From Gammaproteobacteria bacterium (GTDB taxonomy: Bacteria; Pseudomonadota; Gammaproteobacteria; Pseudomonadales; Oceanobacteraceae), in NCBI GenBank assembly GCA_013373125.1, contig JABXIK010000016.1, forward strand, positions 29,914 through 93,913: 64,000 nucleotides of DNA, in the 5' to 3' direction. The notes under the pieces are model-generated. The model did no database searches, was not told where the DNA came from, and saw only the letters and a list, made by a program, of their open reading frames with translations. Each line of letters starts with the position of its first letter. The first letter of the stretch is position 1. A program made the translations under genes and the position numbers. Of the stretch, positions 1 to 9,729 are shown piece after piece.

Positions 1-678
1 ACAGGCTAGCATTTTAACTGTTACATCCATCTGAGATAGAAAAGAAGCAACCTGCAAATACAAATCCAAATTTCTATTAGGCGATATCCAACCACCATAA
101 AACAATTTTATTGTCGAATCAGAGAATGGCATTCGTTCTGTAGATACATTAAAATTTGGAAAATTTCTAAAAACATATATTTTATTTTGAACATATTTTG
201 GGTAAGCAGCACCTCTAAACTCCTCAGGAACTAAAGTAAACTCTGATGCTTTTATATATAATGATTCAAAATTCTTTAATACATTAGCCAGAACAGAACT
301 AAACTCGTATCTTTGAAAAAAATTATCATGGATATTATATATATACTTAATACCCAGTAGCTTACAAAGAATTCCACCAAGAAGAACTGACTCTAAATCA
401 GAGAAATGAACAAGTTTCAGTTGTTTTCTTAACTTATAGAGATACTTAACTGTCTTTATGTTTGTTATTGCTAAAAACATTAAATATGGTAAATACCCTT
501 TACCATCGAAGTAGTCAAAACTACCAAGATCTCCAACTCGAGCTATGCCATCGACTACACTATCACCTGTTCTAATTGGTGAGAGATATGCCACCTCACC
601 CCCTTTTTTCTTTATGAAACTAGCAATTCTACTGACCCTAGGACCAGGGTTAGTAGAGCTACGCACAAACAGATACAT
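1..678 (-). CDS. Glycosyltransferase family 4, C-terminus off the window
   Basis: I translated the reverse strand by hand: it is open for 226 codons from an ATG at 678 to the left edge, so only the N-terminal part is present. It begins with a glycosyltransferase N-domain (NPGPRVSRI, then KKKGGEVAYLSP). Near the cut end comes YGGWISPNRNLDLYL, the segment that opens the nucleotide-sugar-binding second domain of GT4 enzymes. The start lies two bases after the stop of the heparinase-like gene, so the genes are probably co-transcribed. Predicted role: addition of one sugar to a lipid-linked repeat unit at the inner membrane. Donor and acceptor cannot be read from sequence. Confidence 0.8.
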   Translation of the reverse strand, partial: MYLFVRSSTNPGPRVSRIASFIKKKGGEVAYLSPIRTGDSVVDGIARVGDLGSFDYFDGKGYLPYLMFLAITNIKTVKYLYKLRKQLKLVHFSDLESVLLGGILCKLLGIKYIYNIHDNFFQRYEFSSVLANVLKNFESLYIKASEFTLVPEEFRGAAYPKYVQNKIYVFRNFPNFNVSTERMPFSDSTIKLFYGGWISPNRNLDLYLQVASFLSQMDVTVKMLAC

Positions 679-680
679 TT

Positions 681-2447
681 TTAATTCTCCACGCAATATG
701 GTTCTGATAAATAGTTAAGAAAAACTTCAGTCCCACCAGAACTAACCCCATCATGAATTTTAAATTCAACGGAGTTTTTCCGAAAATCCACACTAACTGC
801 AACTAATTCAGTCTTATGGCTATTATCAAATACAGTACACTTAAAACTATCATTTGACATTTCCACTAAGACCTCATTTAGTGGACGAAAAAAGTCTGCA
901 AAGGGGTTATCTATTTGTTGGAATTTATTATTGTTAAAGTGAACTTCAGATGATTGAAATCGCCTTCTAAGATCCAGGTTGGACGTATAACAATAGGTAC
1001 CAGGGTCTATCAATACAGGTTTCCCACAATCAAAGAACTCAACAAACCCATGATCATCATGAAAATGTGTTTTATTGTAAATCTTATCAGATGGTCGAAT
1101 GTTGTTTATTGCCAAGTAAATACCATCCTTCTTGACAACATACAATTGAGCATTCGCGACTTCGATAACATTATCTTTAGAAAGTGTTGGCAGTTCTATA
1201 TTAAGCATACCAAAACAAACTGAAATAAATTTTTCATAGTTAGCTACATCATAAGGGGTAAAAGCATTCAACTTTTTTGAAAACGGAATTGCTATCCAAT
1301 TTAAATGCCCCCCATCAGAATCTCCAAATTGAGTATGCAACCCAAGGGGATTCTCAATACTTGAGACAATATTAGCCATTTTACAAAATACGCATTCTAA
1401 CTCCTGGTTTTTCTTCATTCCTGAATTTCTGAGAAGAGAATACGCCGACAAATATATCTCACTTGTAAAGCGATGATAGGCAGTAGAGCCCTCATTTAAC
1501 AAACCAGAATCGGTATTTCTAAATACTTCTTTCACTAACAACCTTGGTAAGATAAAAGACAAAAATCTACTTTTATATTGATAGTTAATCGCAGCCAAAC
1601 CGAGTATATTCGCAGCAAAATGATTTGATGTTTGTATAAAAGAAAACTCGTTATTACATGTTATATATTTAAAATGAAGGTTGATGCCCGATGATAATAT
1701 CCGCTCTACACCTAATAAAAATGTAGCGTTTCTGTTTTTAAGAATCGAGTAGGTCTTTAAAATGTTAAATATTCGAATGCCAGCCTCCATGGCATTCGCC
1801 CATTGAACACTATTATCAGTGGATGAATTACAGCTAAAAAACGAAATAATATCTCTTGAAAATATAAATGCCAGCTTGTCCACATCCTCAATATAGATAG
1901 CCAATTGAGGATAAAAGTTAAAACGACCTAACTCCCAAGGAATTTTAATTTCTGCCTTATTGTAAGGAATAGACAAAGTATCAAACTTAAAACCATGTAA
2001 AGGATCTACATTCCAACAATGAGCATAAGAAGATGAAAAATTGTGTTTTAATTCAGTATATTCACACTCATCCATCAGGTGGGCTAAGTGGTCTAACATA
2101 AACTCTAAATGATTCACAGAGCGAAAATTTAACTGATAATTAAATATTTGATAATTATAATTTACTATCCCCTCGAATATCTTTTCAGCCTTCTTCTTCT
2201 CTTCTGTGGATTGAAGATTTGCTATTTTTATAGAATCAATAAATTCTGCTTGAAGCCTACAACCTGATTTCCGTAACTTAAACGTAATCATTGATAGTAT
2301 AGTTATTAATATAACTTCAAATGACTTTAAAATGAATTTCCCATACCCCAAGAGATGAATCTTATGTCTGGTTGAACGTATAGCTCTTTTTAAATCTCTC
2401 AAATTTTGATTCCTAAAAAACATTGCCGCAAAAATTGTAACGGCCAC
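681..2447 (-). CDS. Heparinase II/III-like protein of the polysaccharide locus
   Basis: 588 residues from the longest start. An alpha-helical N-terminal part is followed by a C-terminal heparinase II/III-like beta domain with FHDDHGFVEFF, LIDPGTYCYT, then RRRFQSSEVHFNN. Members of this family in capsule and exopolysaccharide loci are thought to act as polysaccharide lyases or modifying enzymes; the substrate here is unknown. The start is uncertain: GTG at 2447 directly follows an in-frame TAA, and ATG at 2423 begins MFFRNQNL. Neither has a clear Shine-Dalgarno sequence. The 137-base gap upstream contrasts with the overlapping genes around it and contains a small hairpin (2463-2484). Confidence 0.72.
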   Translation of the reverse strand: MAVTIFAAMFFRNQNLRDLKRAIRSTRHKIHLLGYGKFILKSFEVILITILSMITFKLRKSGCRLQAEFIDSIKIANLQSTEEKKKAEKIFEGIVNYNYQIFNYQLNFRSVNHLEFMLDHLAHLMDECEYTELKHNFSSSYAHCWNVDPLHGFKFDTLSIPYNKAEIKIPWELGRFNFYPQLAIYIEDVDKLAFIFSRDIISFFSCNSSTDNSVQWANAMEAGIRIFNILKTYSILKNRNATFLLGVERILSSGINLHFKYITCNNEFSFIQTSNHFAANILGLAAINYQYKSRFLSFILPRLLVKEVFRNTDSGLLNEGSTAYHRFTSEIYLSAYSLLRNSGMKKNQELECVFCKMANIVSSIENPLGLHTQFGDSDGGHLNWIAIPFSKKLNAFTPYDVANYEKFISVCFGMLNIELPTLSKDNVIEVANAQLYVVKKDGIYLAINNIRPSDKIYNKTHFHDDHGFVEFFDCGKPVLIDPGTYCYTSNLDLRRRFQSSEVHFNNNKFQQIDNPFADFFRPLNEVLVEMSNDSFKCTVFDNSHKTELVAVSVDFRKNSVEFKIHDGVSSGGTEVFLNYLSEPYCVEN

Positions 2448-2584
2448 TTAGAAACTAAGTAAAATAGCCCGTTATGTAGCTATTGAAACTTGAACAGAAC
2501 AGGTTTAAATGGCACCTTATTTGACTAAGACTACAGCTCGTATTTAAATAGCATTCAAGTCAACGAAAAGCACACACATAGGAC

Positions 2585-3571
2585 TCAAGTCTTTTCTGCA
2601 GTAGACAACAACTCTAGAACTTTCGCATTCAAATCATCTTGATTTCTAGACTCAAAAATAATAGCCCCTCTAGCTCTTGAGCAAACATTACTAGCCAAAG
2701 CTGGACACCCTAAATATACTGACTCTGCGACAGTCACACCAAAACCATCCCTACAAGTCGCCCTAATAGAAACACTTGAATCCTCATAAGATGGCCATAA
2801 CTCTTTTTGACCAAAAATAAACAAAACATCATCGTCCAATCCATTGGTTTTTATAAGTTTGCGTATTGGATTTAGTTCTTGAGAGTTCGCGCTAGCATCC
2901 GCAATGAAAATTAATAGACCAGAACTGACTTCACCTTTCTGTTTTAACCAAGCCAACGATTTAATTGCCATGTCAATCCCATACAAATCAACACCTTTTT
3001 CATATTTAACTTTAAATGCTGATATATTGATTATATTTTTCTTAGATTTAACAAAGTCAAAATATTCACTTGGGTAAGTTTGTTTTATACTAACCCTATC
3101 TTCTTCTGGTGGAGGCAAAAATGCATTTTCTACCCAAACACTTTCATTATTCAACTCAATTAGCTTATAATATTTTTCCAATATATGCGGACCAACCACA
3201 AAAATAGAGTCGATCCTATTAAGAAAATATGAAATAATTTTTCTTTGAAAACTTCCAACATCCAATAGCTGATCATTATGATCCATCAAGTAGACATTGT
3301 AATTTCTAAAAAAACGAATAATGGATATCATGATTGCGATCTTTGTATTCGCAACATTAAGATATAAAGCATCAGTTCGTATAAAAAGAAGCTTGATGAA
3401 TAGAGTAATGTAGCTAGCCCCTCCCCCTACAAATGGCAACATCATTGCCTTTGGTAAAATCTTAGATAGGCGATAAATGTAAACAGAGACACCACCCAAA
3501 GGAGGTGGTACAGGACCTACGACCGCAACCCTGTTGTGAGACCTTAATATATTTAGAACCTTAGACTCCAC
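2585..3571 (-). CDS. Glycosyltransferase, GT4-like
   Basis: 328 residues. The N-terminus has the GT4-like glycine loop (GPVPPPLGGVSVYI). The C-terminal half carries FIFGQKELWPSYEDSSVSIRA and then DGFGVTVAESVYLGCPALAS, which corresponds to the EX7E-type nucleotide-sugar site of GT4 enzymes (E in VAESVYLG). The GTG start overlaps the end of the upstream membrane-protein gene by 11 bases, indicating translational coupling. It probably transfers one sugar of the repeat unit on the cytoplasmic face of the membrane. It is AT-rich like its neighbours. Donor sugar unknown. Confidence 0.8.
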   Translation of the reverse strand: MESKVLNILRSHNRVAVVGPVPPPLGGVSVYIYRLSKILPKAMMLPFVGGGASYITLFIKLLFIRTDALYLNVANTKIAIMISIIRFFRNYNVYLMDHNDQLLDVGSFQRKIISYFLNRIDSIFVVGPHILEKYYKLIELNNESVWVENAFLPPPEEDRVSIKQTYPSEYFDFVKSKKNIINISAFKVKYEKGVDLYGIDMAIKSLAWLKQKGEVSSGLLIFIADASANSQELNPIRKLIKTNGLDDDVLFIFGQKELWPSYEDSSVSIRATCRDGFGVTVAESVYLGCPALASNVCSRARGAIIFESRNQDDLNAKVLELLSTAEKT

Positions 3572-4595
3572 TTAACTTACATCCAACCCTAGACTTATCA
3601 ACCATCACATAGATCACCATCAGCCACACTATCACCAACTTGGTTCGAGAAACAAAATAACCCAAAAAATGACCATAAATTATTGCCAATGCTAGTACAA
3701 ATACAACCAAAGGAATAATGAAAATATTAAATCTCCCACCCTGTAAGACAATATAACCAAAAAACAAAAGTGAAATTAACGCCTGGTGAAACAGACCAAA
3801 GTACTCTAATGCATATAAAAAGCCTTTATTTATGTTCTCTATCGGCTTTATTAATTCGACACTAATACCTGTAAATGCAGTTAAGACCCTCATAGCCATA
3901 TCTAGTAAATCTGTTTCATAAATACTAGGCTTCGAATAAACCAATACACCACTACCCAACAACACACACACACAGGATAGTAAAATCAAAGGTCCTTGAA
4001 AAACACTCCCTCTAAACAAAAAAAGCAATACAAATGGTATTATTAAAGGAACATAAAAATTCCTTAGAAAAAAAAGTAGGACCAGAAATAACAATACATA
4101 TAGATATTTTTTTTCTATTGCATAAATAAATATCAAATTAATAAAAGCCAATACATATAGATCACGAAGCATACTTGCTGACAACATCAAAATAGTAGGA
4201 GACAAGTACATAAGATATAACCAAGTATTTTTACCACTTGAAAAACCTATCCTGCCTACTAGTGCCTTAGAACTTTTGATGAAAAATACGAAGCCTATTA
4301 ATCCAGAAATATATGCAAACCACCACTCTCCTGATAGTAAGTATATACTAGAGATGTAGTAACCAAATAAATTTGTAGCTTCTCGTTCACCCGAAATAAT
4401 TTTAAAAAATGCATCCTTTCGAGTTTCTAACCATGTTAAATATGTAATTTCATCAGGCCACAATATCACCAATCCATTTTCTAGCTCACCCGTACCATCG
4501 TTTATATCAAATTTATAATTAATTCCGCTAGTAGTTTTATATGTGATGAGCACTACTGACAGCAGAATTATAAGTAATACAACTTTAGATTTCAT
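3561..4595 (-). CDS. Polytopic membrane protein, candidate polysaccharide polymerase (Wzy/EpsG type)
   Basis: 344 residues with a long series of hydrophobic segments: 4-20, about 90-110, 127-175, a cluster to about 220, and about 255-325. A larger extracytoplasmic-looking loop lies at about 22-85. Its place between a flippase/acyltransferase pair and a glycosyltransferase, plus the absence of any other polymerase candidate in the window, makes it the best Wzy candidate. Wzy proteins share almost no sequence motif, so this is context inference; an EpsG-like or transport role remains possible. It overlaps both neighbours by 11 bases (4585-4595 and 3561-3571). Confidence 0.6.
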   Translation of the reverse strand: MKSKVVLLIILLSVVLITYKTTSGINYKFDINDGTGELENGLVILWPDEITYLTWLETRKDAFFKIISGEREATNLFGYYISSIYLLSGEWWFAYISGLIGFVFFIKSSKALVGRIGFSSGKNTWLYLMYLSPTILMLSASMLRDLYVLAFINLIFIYAIEKKYLYVLLFLVLLFFLRNFYVPLIIPFVLLFLFRGSVFQGPLILLSCVCVLLGSGVLVYSKPSIYETDLLDMAMRVLTAFTGISVELIKPIENINKGFLYALEYFGLFHQALISLLFFGYIVLQGGRFNIFIIPLVVFVLALAIIYGHFLGYFVSRTKLVIVWLMVIYVMVDKSRVGCKLSGV

Positions 4596-5157
4596 ATTTT
4601 AGATTATCAGGTAATAACATATTAATATCCGATATAGTTAATTCAGACCCTACATTTTCCAAGATACTTTCTAAATCTCTTACATCCCTAAACCGCAATA
4701 CCACTGGCTTTGCTGGGTTACCAGCAGCTATACAATAAAGTGGTATACTTTTGTTAACCAGCGCATTTGCACCTATAATAGCCGCCTCTCCAACCTCAGC
4801 TCCAGACAAAATCGTTGTCCTACCCCCAACCCAAGCACCATTACCAATCATGATATTCTTGCAACTTTCATCATGCTCTGAACGATATCTTACATGATTA
4901 CCTGTAAAGCTATAATCATGATTACCTCCTAACAACATAACCTCTGGGCCAAACATAACTGAAGAACCTATATAAACATTACAATACCTATTTGAACCTA
5001 GGTACAATCCAGGACCAGCAAAAAAGTCATTATCTATTCTTAGGGATTCACTTGGGCAATTTATTAACCTAGGAGATACAACCTGAAGATTCTTCCCTGT
5101 TTTATGCCTAGAAAACCAAAACAAATTGACTAGCAATCTGTTAACTATGGTTTTCAT
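4585..5157 (-). CDS. Hexapeptide-repeat O-acyltransferase (WbbJ/CatB-like)
   Basis: 190 residues with left-handed beta-helix hexapeptide repeats (GNGAWVGGRTTILSG, VGEAAIIGANALV) and the family ending AAGNPAKPV. A histidine in LLGGNHDYS fits the usual catalytic His of xenobiotic/sugar acetyltransferases. It likely acetylates a sugar of the nascent polysaccharide or a nucleotide-sugar in the cytoplasm using acetyl-CoA. The ATG at 5157 is preceded by GAGGTGAG, a good ribosome-binding site. It overlaps the following membrane-protein gene by 11 bases. Confidence 0.85.
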   Translation of the reverse strand: MKTIVNRLLVNLFWFSRHKTGKNLQVVSPRLINCPSESLRIDNDFFAGPGLYLGSNRYCNVYIGSSVMFGPEVMLLGGNHDYSFTGNHVRYRSEHDESCKNIMIGNGAWVGGRTTILSGAEVGEAAIIGANALVNKSIPLYCIAAGNPAKPVVLRFRDVRDLESILENVGSELTISDINMLLPDNLKYEI

Positions 5158-5193
5158 TGACTCACCTCTTGCTCAAAATTAAATCAATATTAC

Positions 5194-6483
5194 TCAATTT
5201 AAAAACCTACAAATAAACAACCTTACGTATGAAACAAACTCTCTTGTAATAAATATATTTTCAAACAATGACAAAGAGCTTTTCCTCGCAAAAATGAAAT
5301 TTTTTATAACAAAGTTTATAAGTTGCACTATTACTGTAGCCATTGCTGCCCCAATCAAACCATACAAGGGCACCAACCAAAGATTAAAAATAATATTCAT
5401 AAAAAATAATACCAGTGCAACATATGAATTTACTTTTAATTGATTTGATGCTGCAAAGTAATTTGCTAATATTTTCGACTGTGCAGAAAAGACTGTACCG
5501 AACAGTAAAATTTGCAAAGGAGATACACTTCCGACAAACTTCTCCCCAAATACTAAAACCACCAAGAACTCTGAAGAAAAATACAAAACCAATACAGCAC
5601 AAAGCGTTGTAAAAATGACTAATTTACACACATAACTAATGAGCTTAAAGTCAATTGATTCTGAATTAACTAATCTAGTCAGAAGGGTTGTACCCGCTAT
5701 AGTTGCGACGAGCAATATATTTTCTACAATCAATATACCTATTGCATATAAACCTACTGCTTCAACACCCAAATAATAATTAATTACAACTAAATCAGTC
5801 CTATAAATTAAAAAGGCGACTATATTATTAAAGTGTGAATTTAATCCATATTTTAAAATAGGCTTAATATCAGCCCTTAAAACAGGTTCCATATGAAATT
5901 TTTCAGAAGTTTTAATTGAATAAATTATGGACAATATTATTGATAACAAAAATACTATTAATATATTTACTACACTAAAGTACTCCCTATTCATAAATAA
6001 AATAACAACAAATAAAAAGAAAGTGAGATGCTGAATAACAACAGCTAAATTAAAATTGAATATTTTTTCTTCAGCTAAAAATACGCTTTGATAGTATGAT
6101 GCAGCCATTTTGGCCAAAAATATCAAACCACACAGCAGCAATAAATCATTTATTAATCCAGCGAAATATACTTCACTATAAAAAACAATGACGAAAGCAT
6201 AAAGTATTACTCCGGCTAAGCTAGCCAGCAAATATAATACCAATACTGAGAAACCAATTTTATTTAACCCGTATTTCCCCACAAAAAAAATTAGTGAGGA
6301 GGGCAGACCTACATTAAAAACAATAAAAAGTACATTAGCTATTAACATTGCTAATGAGTACTCTCCTTGCCCCGAAGGCCCGAGTACCCTCGAAATTATG
6401 ACCATAGAAACAATCCCAAGAAATACAACAAGTACCCTTGAGAACAACATTGAAGTCAAGTTTTTTGAAAATTTATTTTGCAT
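5194..6483 (-). CDS. Polysaccharide flippase, Wzx/MATE-like
   Basis: About 429 residues with roughly 12 membrane segments. The opening SMLFSRVLVVFLGIVSMVIISRVLGPSGQGEY is split here as FSRVLVVFLG...ISRVLGPSGQGEY and matches the first helix region of polysaccharide biosynthesis/Wzx proteins. It should translocate undecaprenyl-PP-linked repeat units across the inner membrane. I prefer ATG 6483 (MQNKFSKNL) over an in-frame TTG at 6495. The start lies inside the 3' end of the pyruvyl-transferase gene, so the two are coupled. AT-rich, as are neighbouring cassette genes. With the candidate polymerase next to it, this suggests a Wzx/Wzy-dependent pathway rather than an ABC exporter. Confidence 0.85.
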   Translation of the reverse strand: MQNKFSKNLTSMLFSRVLVVFLGIVSMVIISRVLGPSGQGEYSLAMLIANVLFIVFNVGLPSSLIFFVGKYGLNKIGFSVLVLYLLASLAGVILYAFVIVFYSEVYFAGLINDLLLLCGLIFLAKMAASYYQSVFLAEEKIFNFNLAVVIQHLTFFLFVVILFMNREYFSVVNILIVFLLSIILSIIYSIKTSEKFHMEPVLRADIKPILKYGLNSHFNNIVAFLIYRTDLVVINYYLGVEAVGLYAIGILIVENILLVATIAGTTLLTRLVNSESIDFKLISYVCKLVIFTTLCAVLVLYFSSEFLVVLVFGEKFVGSVSPLQILLFGTVFSAQSKILANYFAASNQLKVNSYVALVLFFMNIIFNLWLVPLYGLIGAAMATVIVQLINFVIKNFIFARKSSLSLFENIFITREFVSYVRLFICRFLN

Positions 6484-7327
6484 CTTCAAAATCAATCAAA
6501 AATGGAGCAGAAGCCATAAGCAAATCTAAATCAATAGAAATCTTATGTTCGACAACTTCACTGGCTAATCCTTCAATAGAAGTGTCATCATTTATTTTTA
6601 CAGGAGACCTATCTGGTCGATTAACTGACTTAAAATAATCAACAAACTTAAAACCATCTCCTAAAACTTTTTTAGATAACTCGATCCACATAGAAGGTAT
6701 TCCATATGCATCAGCCACTATAACCCCATGCAACGAACTAGAAACAATTTTTTCACAACTTAATATTTGATCTATAACATCAAATGGGTTGTCAGTGATA
6801 GGATCTATAATTTTGACATTTTTTTCATTTTTTATTTTAGTTAGCCAAGCATTTTCTTTATCTACATAGTGCGCTACCACCCCTATCTTATATTTTGAAA
6901 GCTTTTTCGGATTATATATTTTAGGCAATAACAGAGCTGGATCCCCATAAACTTCAGGGCAATCAATCCCTTGATCTAGTAACTTCTTTCTTGTATCAGG
7001 CCCCCTAACAGCATAAACCTTTTTGGGGTTTGAAATAACACAACCATCAGGCCTCATAAATCCGCTACCCCAAACAATAGTATTACTATTTGCTCGTTCT
7101 AAAATTGAACCTATTACTGACAAGTACTCACCATCATAGTACCTTGGAACTACATGTTGAACTTTTACCCTCGACAGCTTTTCCACAAGAATAGGGTTTA
7201 AGACATCACCGAAATTTTTCTCCCTTACCCAGTCTACTTTTAAACTAGATTTAGATAAAAAGACATATTGGCATTTACGAATTGTCTTTTTTATAAAATT
7301 TCTCACGTTACTCACAACTAGATCCAT
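6473..7327 (-). CDS. Polysaccharide pyruvyl transferase family protein
   Basis: 284 residues. Family signatures in order: NFGDVLNPILVEKL (about 37-50), VWGSGFM, AVRGPDTRKKL, YGDPALLLP, and SSSLHGVIVADAYGIPS. Members such as CsaB and ExoV transfer pyruvate from phosphoenolpyruvate to form ketal groups on sugars, giving the polymer extra negative charge. The start ATG 7327 follows the wecC stop by 7 bases. In this locus it is predicted to decorate a repeat-unit sugar in the cytoplasm before flipping. The target sugar is unknown. Confidence 0.85.
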   Translation of the reverse strand: MDLVVSNVRNFIKKTIRKCQYVFLSKSSLKVDWVREKNFGDVLNPILVEKLSRVKVQHVVPRYYDGEYLSVIGSILERANSNTIVWGSGFMRPDGCVISNPKKVYAVRGPDTRKKLLDQGIDCPEVYGDPALLLPKIYNPKKLSKYKIGVVAHYVDKENAWLTKIKNEKNVKIIDPITDNPFDVIDQILSCEKIVSSSLHGVIVADAYGIPSMWIELSKKVLGDGFKFVDYFKSVNRPDRSPVKINDDTSIEGLASEVVEHKISIDLDLLMASAPFLIDFEDAK

Positions 7328-7334
7328 GTAAAAA

Positions 7335-8606
7335 TCATCCCCATATACCCCTAGTATCTACTACATACTTAGTTTTAGGGCGTTCTTGATTTTTAAATTC
7401 CTTATGATCTACTAATAAAACATGTATATCAGCAGACTCAAAAGACTCTTGTAGCGAAGTAAGCTTAAGTTTTTCACTACCAATGGTACTCGTTATAGCA
7501 TCTATATTTGGCTCAATTACAAGCAACTTACCTTTGTGAAATTCGGCTATACTTTTAGTGATATTAAGAGCAGGACTTTCGCGCAAATCATCTATGTCAG
7601 GTTTAAACGCCAAACCATAACAGGCAACAGTGACATCCTTGGCCGTTTTATCTGGGTTTGCTTGTAGATAATCAGCGACCGCCAATTTTACTTTATTGAC
7701 TACCCATTCTGGTTTTTGATCATTCACTTCTCTGGCAGCTCTAATGAGTTTTGACTCGTCAGGCGCGGAAGCAACAATAAACCACGGGTCGACTGCGATA
7801 CAGTGTCCACCTACACCTGGACCTGGCTGTAGAATATTTACGCGTGGATGTCTATTGGATAATGCGATTAGTTCCCAAACATCAATATCAAGTTTATCGC
7901 AGATGATTGATAGCTCGTTGGCGAATGCGATGTTTACATCGCGGAAGCTGTTTTCGGTTAGCTTTGCCATTTCTGCTGTTCTAGCATTAGTGACAACACA
8001 CTCGCCTTTAACGAAGGTTTTATATAGTGCAACCGCAAGCTCTGAGCATTTAGATGTCATACCGCCAACAACACGGTCATTTGAGATAAGTTCTTCTAGC
8101 ACATGGCCTGGCAAAACTCTCTCGGGGCAATGTGCGATGCGAATATCTGACTCTTCACCTTTTGCTTGAGGGAAACTTAAGTCTGGACGCTCTTCTGCCA
8201 ACCAATCTGCCATTCTCTCGGTGGCACCTACTGGTGAGGTAGATTCCAACACAACCAAATCACCTTTTTTTAAGACAGGCGCAATGGCTCTACTTGCGGA
8301 TTCGATATAAGTTAGATCTGGCTCGGGAACTTCCGCACCGGTCTTTTTAAATGGAGTAGGAACTGCAATCAAAAAAGCGTCCGCTGGCTCGGGAGTTACG
8401 GTTGCCCTTAGCAGACCATTTTCTACCGCATTTTTTACCACTCCTGCTAAACCCGGTTCTACAATATGAATCTCTCCACGATTAATAGTATCTACAGCTT
8501 CTTGCTTTACATCCACACCGATAACTTCAATGCCATGCTTCGCAAATACTGCCGCAGTTGGCAAGCCAATATAACCTAAACCAATTGTTGATATGCGCTT
8601 AAACAC
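7335..8606 (-). CDS. wecC: UDP-N-acetyl-D-mannosamine dehydrogenase
   Basis: 423 residues. Rossmann NAD site GLGYIG (9-14), ESTSPVG (121-127), HCPERVLPG (about 159-167), the Lys/Asn helix [13 protein letters not shown] (about 213-225) and the catalytic cysteine in GGHCIAVDP (Cys about 269). It oxidises UDP-ManNAc twice to UDP-ManNAcA. The GTG start overlaps the end of wecB (8599-8601), so the two steps are translationally coupled. The 3' third of the gene (codons after about 280) is visibly more AT-rich than the 5' part, which suggests a recombination junction within the gene. Related UDP-GlcNAc/GalNAc dehydrogenases are the main alternative. Confidence 0.9.
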   Translation of the reverse strand: MFKRISTIGLGYIGLPTAAVFAKHGIEVIGVDVKQEAVDTINRGEIHIVEPGLAGVVKNAVENGLLRATVTPEPADAFLIAVPTPFKKTGAEVPEPDLTYIESASRAIAPVLKKGDLVVLESTSPVGATERMADWLAEERPDLSFPQAKGEESDIRIAHCPERVLPGHVLEELISNDRVVGGMTSKCSELAVALYKTFVKGECVVTNARTAEMAKLTENSFRDVNIAFANELSIICDKLDIDVWELIALSNRHPRVNILQPGPGVGGHCIAVDPWFIVASAPDESKLIRAAREVNDQKPEWVVNKVKLAVADYLQANPDKTAKDVTVACYGLAFKPDIDDLRESPALNITKSIAEFHKGKLLVIEPNIDAITSTIGSEKLKLTSLQESFESADIHVLLVDHKEFKNQERPKTKYVVDTRGIWG

Positions 8607-9729
8607 TCTTACATCCTTTCAAAACATCTAAAATTCGTTGACTTGCTCTACCATCACCATAAGGGTTATGCGCTCGACACATTGCATCGTATGCATCGCC
8701 TTTATTTAACAAATCTAAAATCGATTCTGCGAGAACCTTTTCGTCAGTACCCACGAGCTTTACGGTTCCAGCTTCTATTGCTTCTGGGCGCTCTGTTGTA
8801 TCGCGCATCACTAATACTGGCTTACCCAAACTTGGCGCCTCTTCTTGTATGCCGCCAGAATCTGTCACAATAATCGTACTCAAGCGCATTAAATTCACAA
8901 ATGGTAAATAATCTAACGGCTCTATGAGATGGACATTTTCTAATTCACCTAAATACCTACTAACAGGTTCCCGCACATTTGGGTTTAAGTGCATGGGATA
9001 GACAAATTGTACCTCTGCTTTCTTAGAGGCGACATTGGCAATGGCTTTGCAAATATTCTCAAACCCTTGCCCGAAGCTTTCACGACGGTGACCTGTTATG
9101 ACCACTGTGTCTTTGGCTTCATCTACAAAGAAATAATGCTGTTTGAGTTCTTTTTGAAGATTAGTATCCGATTGGATTTTTTCGACAACCAATTGAAGCG
9201 CATCAATTACGGTATTTCCCGTTATCCAAATATCAGCGTCATTTACAGCTTCGCGCTTTAGGTTATCGGCAGAGGACTGCGTGGGCGCGAAATGGTATTT
9301 GGTAATCGCCCCAGTAAGCTTTCTATTAGCTTCTTCCGGCCATGGAGAATATATATTACCGGTACGTAAGCCGGCCTCAACATGCCCTACTGGAATCTGA
9401 TGATAATAGGCGGATAATGCAGCTGCGAAAGTGGTAGCCGTGTCACCATGCACCAGAACAACATCGGGTTTAAATTCTTTTAAAATTGGCGATAGGCCTA
9501 GAAGAATTTCTGAAGTAACACCTTCTAAGGTCTGCTCTGGCTTCATAATATTTAAATCGAAGTCCGGCTTGATAGAGAACAAGTCTAAAACCTGATCTAA
9601 CATTTCTCGGTGTTGAGCAGTGACACACACCTTACTCTCAAAAGACGCATCTTTCTCTAATGCTTTTACCACAGGCGCCATTTTGATCGCTTCAGGCCTT
9701 GTACCAAACACACTTAATATTTTTTTCAT
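8599..9729 (-). CDS. wecB: UDP-N-acetylglucosamine 2-epimerase (non-hydrolysing)
   Basis: 376 residues, the usual length for the bacterial non-hydrolysing epimerase. Motifs: [12 protein letters not shown] (9-20), [31 protein letters not shown] and [11 protein letters not shown] with [15 protein letters not shown]. It converts UDP-GlcNAc to UDP-ManNAc, the substrate of WecC downstream. Its ATG overlaps the galU TGA (ATGA, 9726-9729), and its stop overlaps the wecC GTG. This gives a tight galU-wecB-wecC run for nucleotide-sugar supply. Confidence 0.94.
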   Translation of the reverse strand: MKKILSVFGTRPEAIKMAPVVKALEKDASFESKVCVTAQHREMLDQVLDLFSIKPDFDLNIMKPEQTLEGVTSEILLGLSPILKEFKPDVVLVHGDTATTFAAALSAYYHQIPVGHVEAGLRTGNIYSPWPEEANRKLTGAITKYHFAPTQSSADNLKREAVNDADIWITGNTVIDALQLVVEKIQSDTNLQKELKQHYFFVDEAKDTVVITGHRRESFGQGFENICKAIANVASKKAEVQFVYPMHLNPNVREPVSRYLGELENVHLIEPLDYLPFVNLMRLSTIIVTDSGGIQEEAPSLGKPVLVMRDTTERPEAIEAGTVKLVGTDEKVLAESILDLLNKGDAYDAMCRAHNPYGDGRASQRILDVLKGCKSV

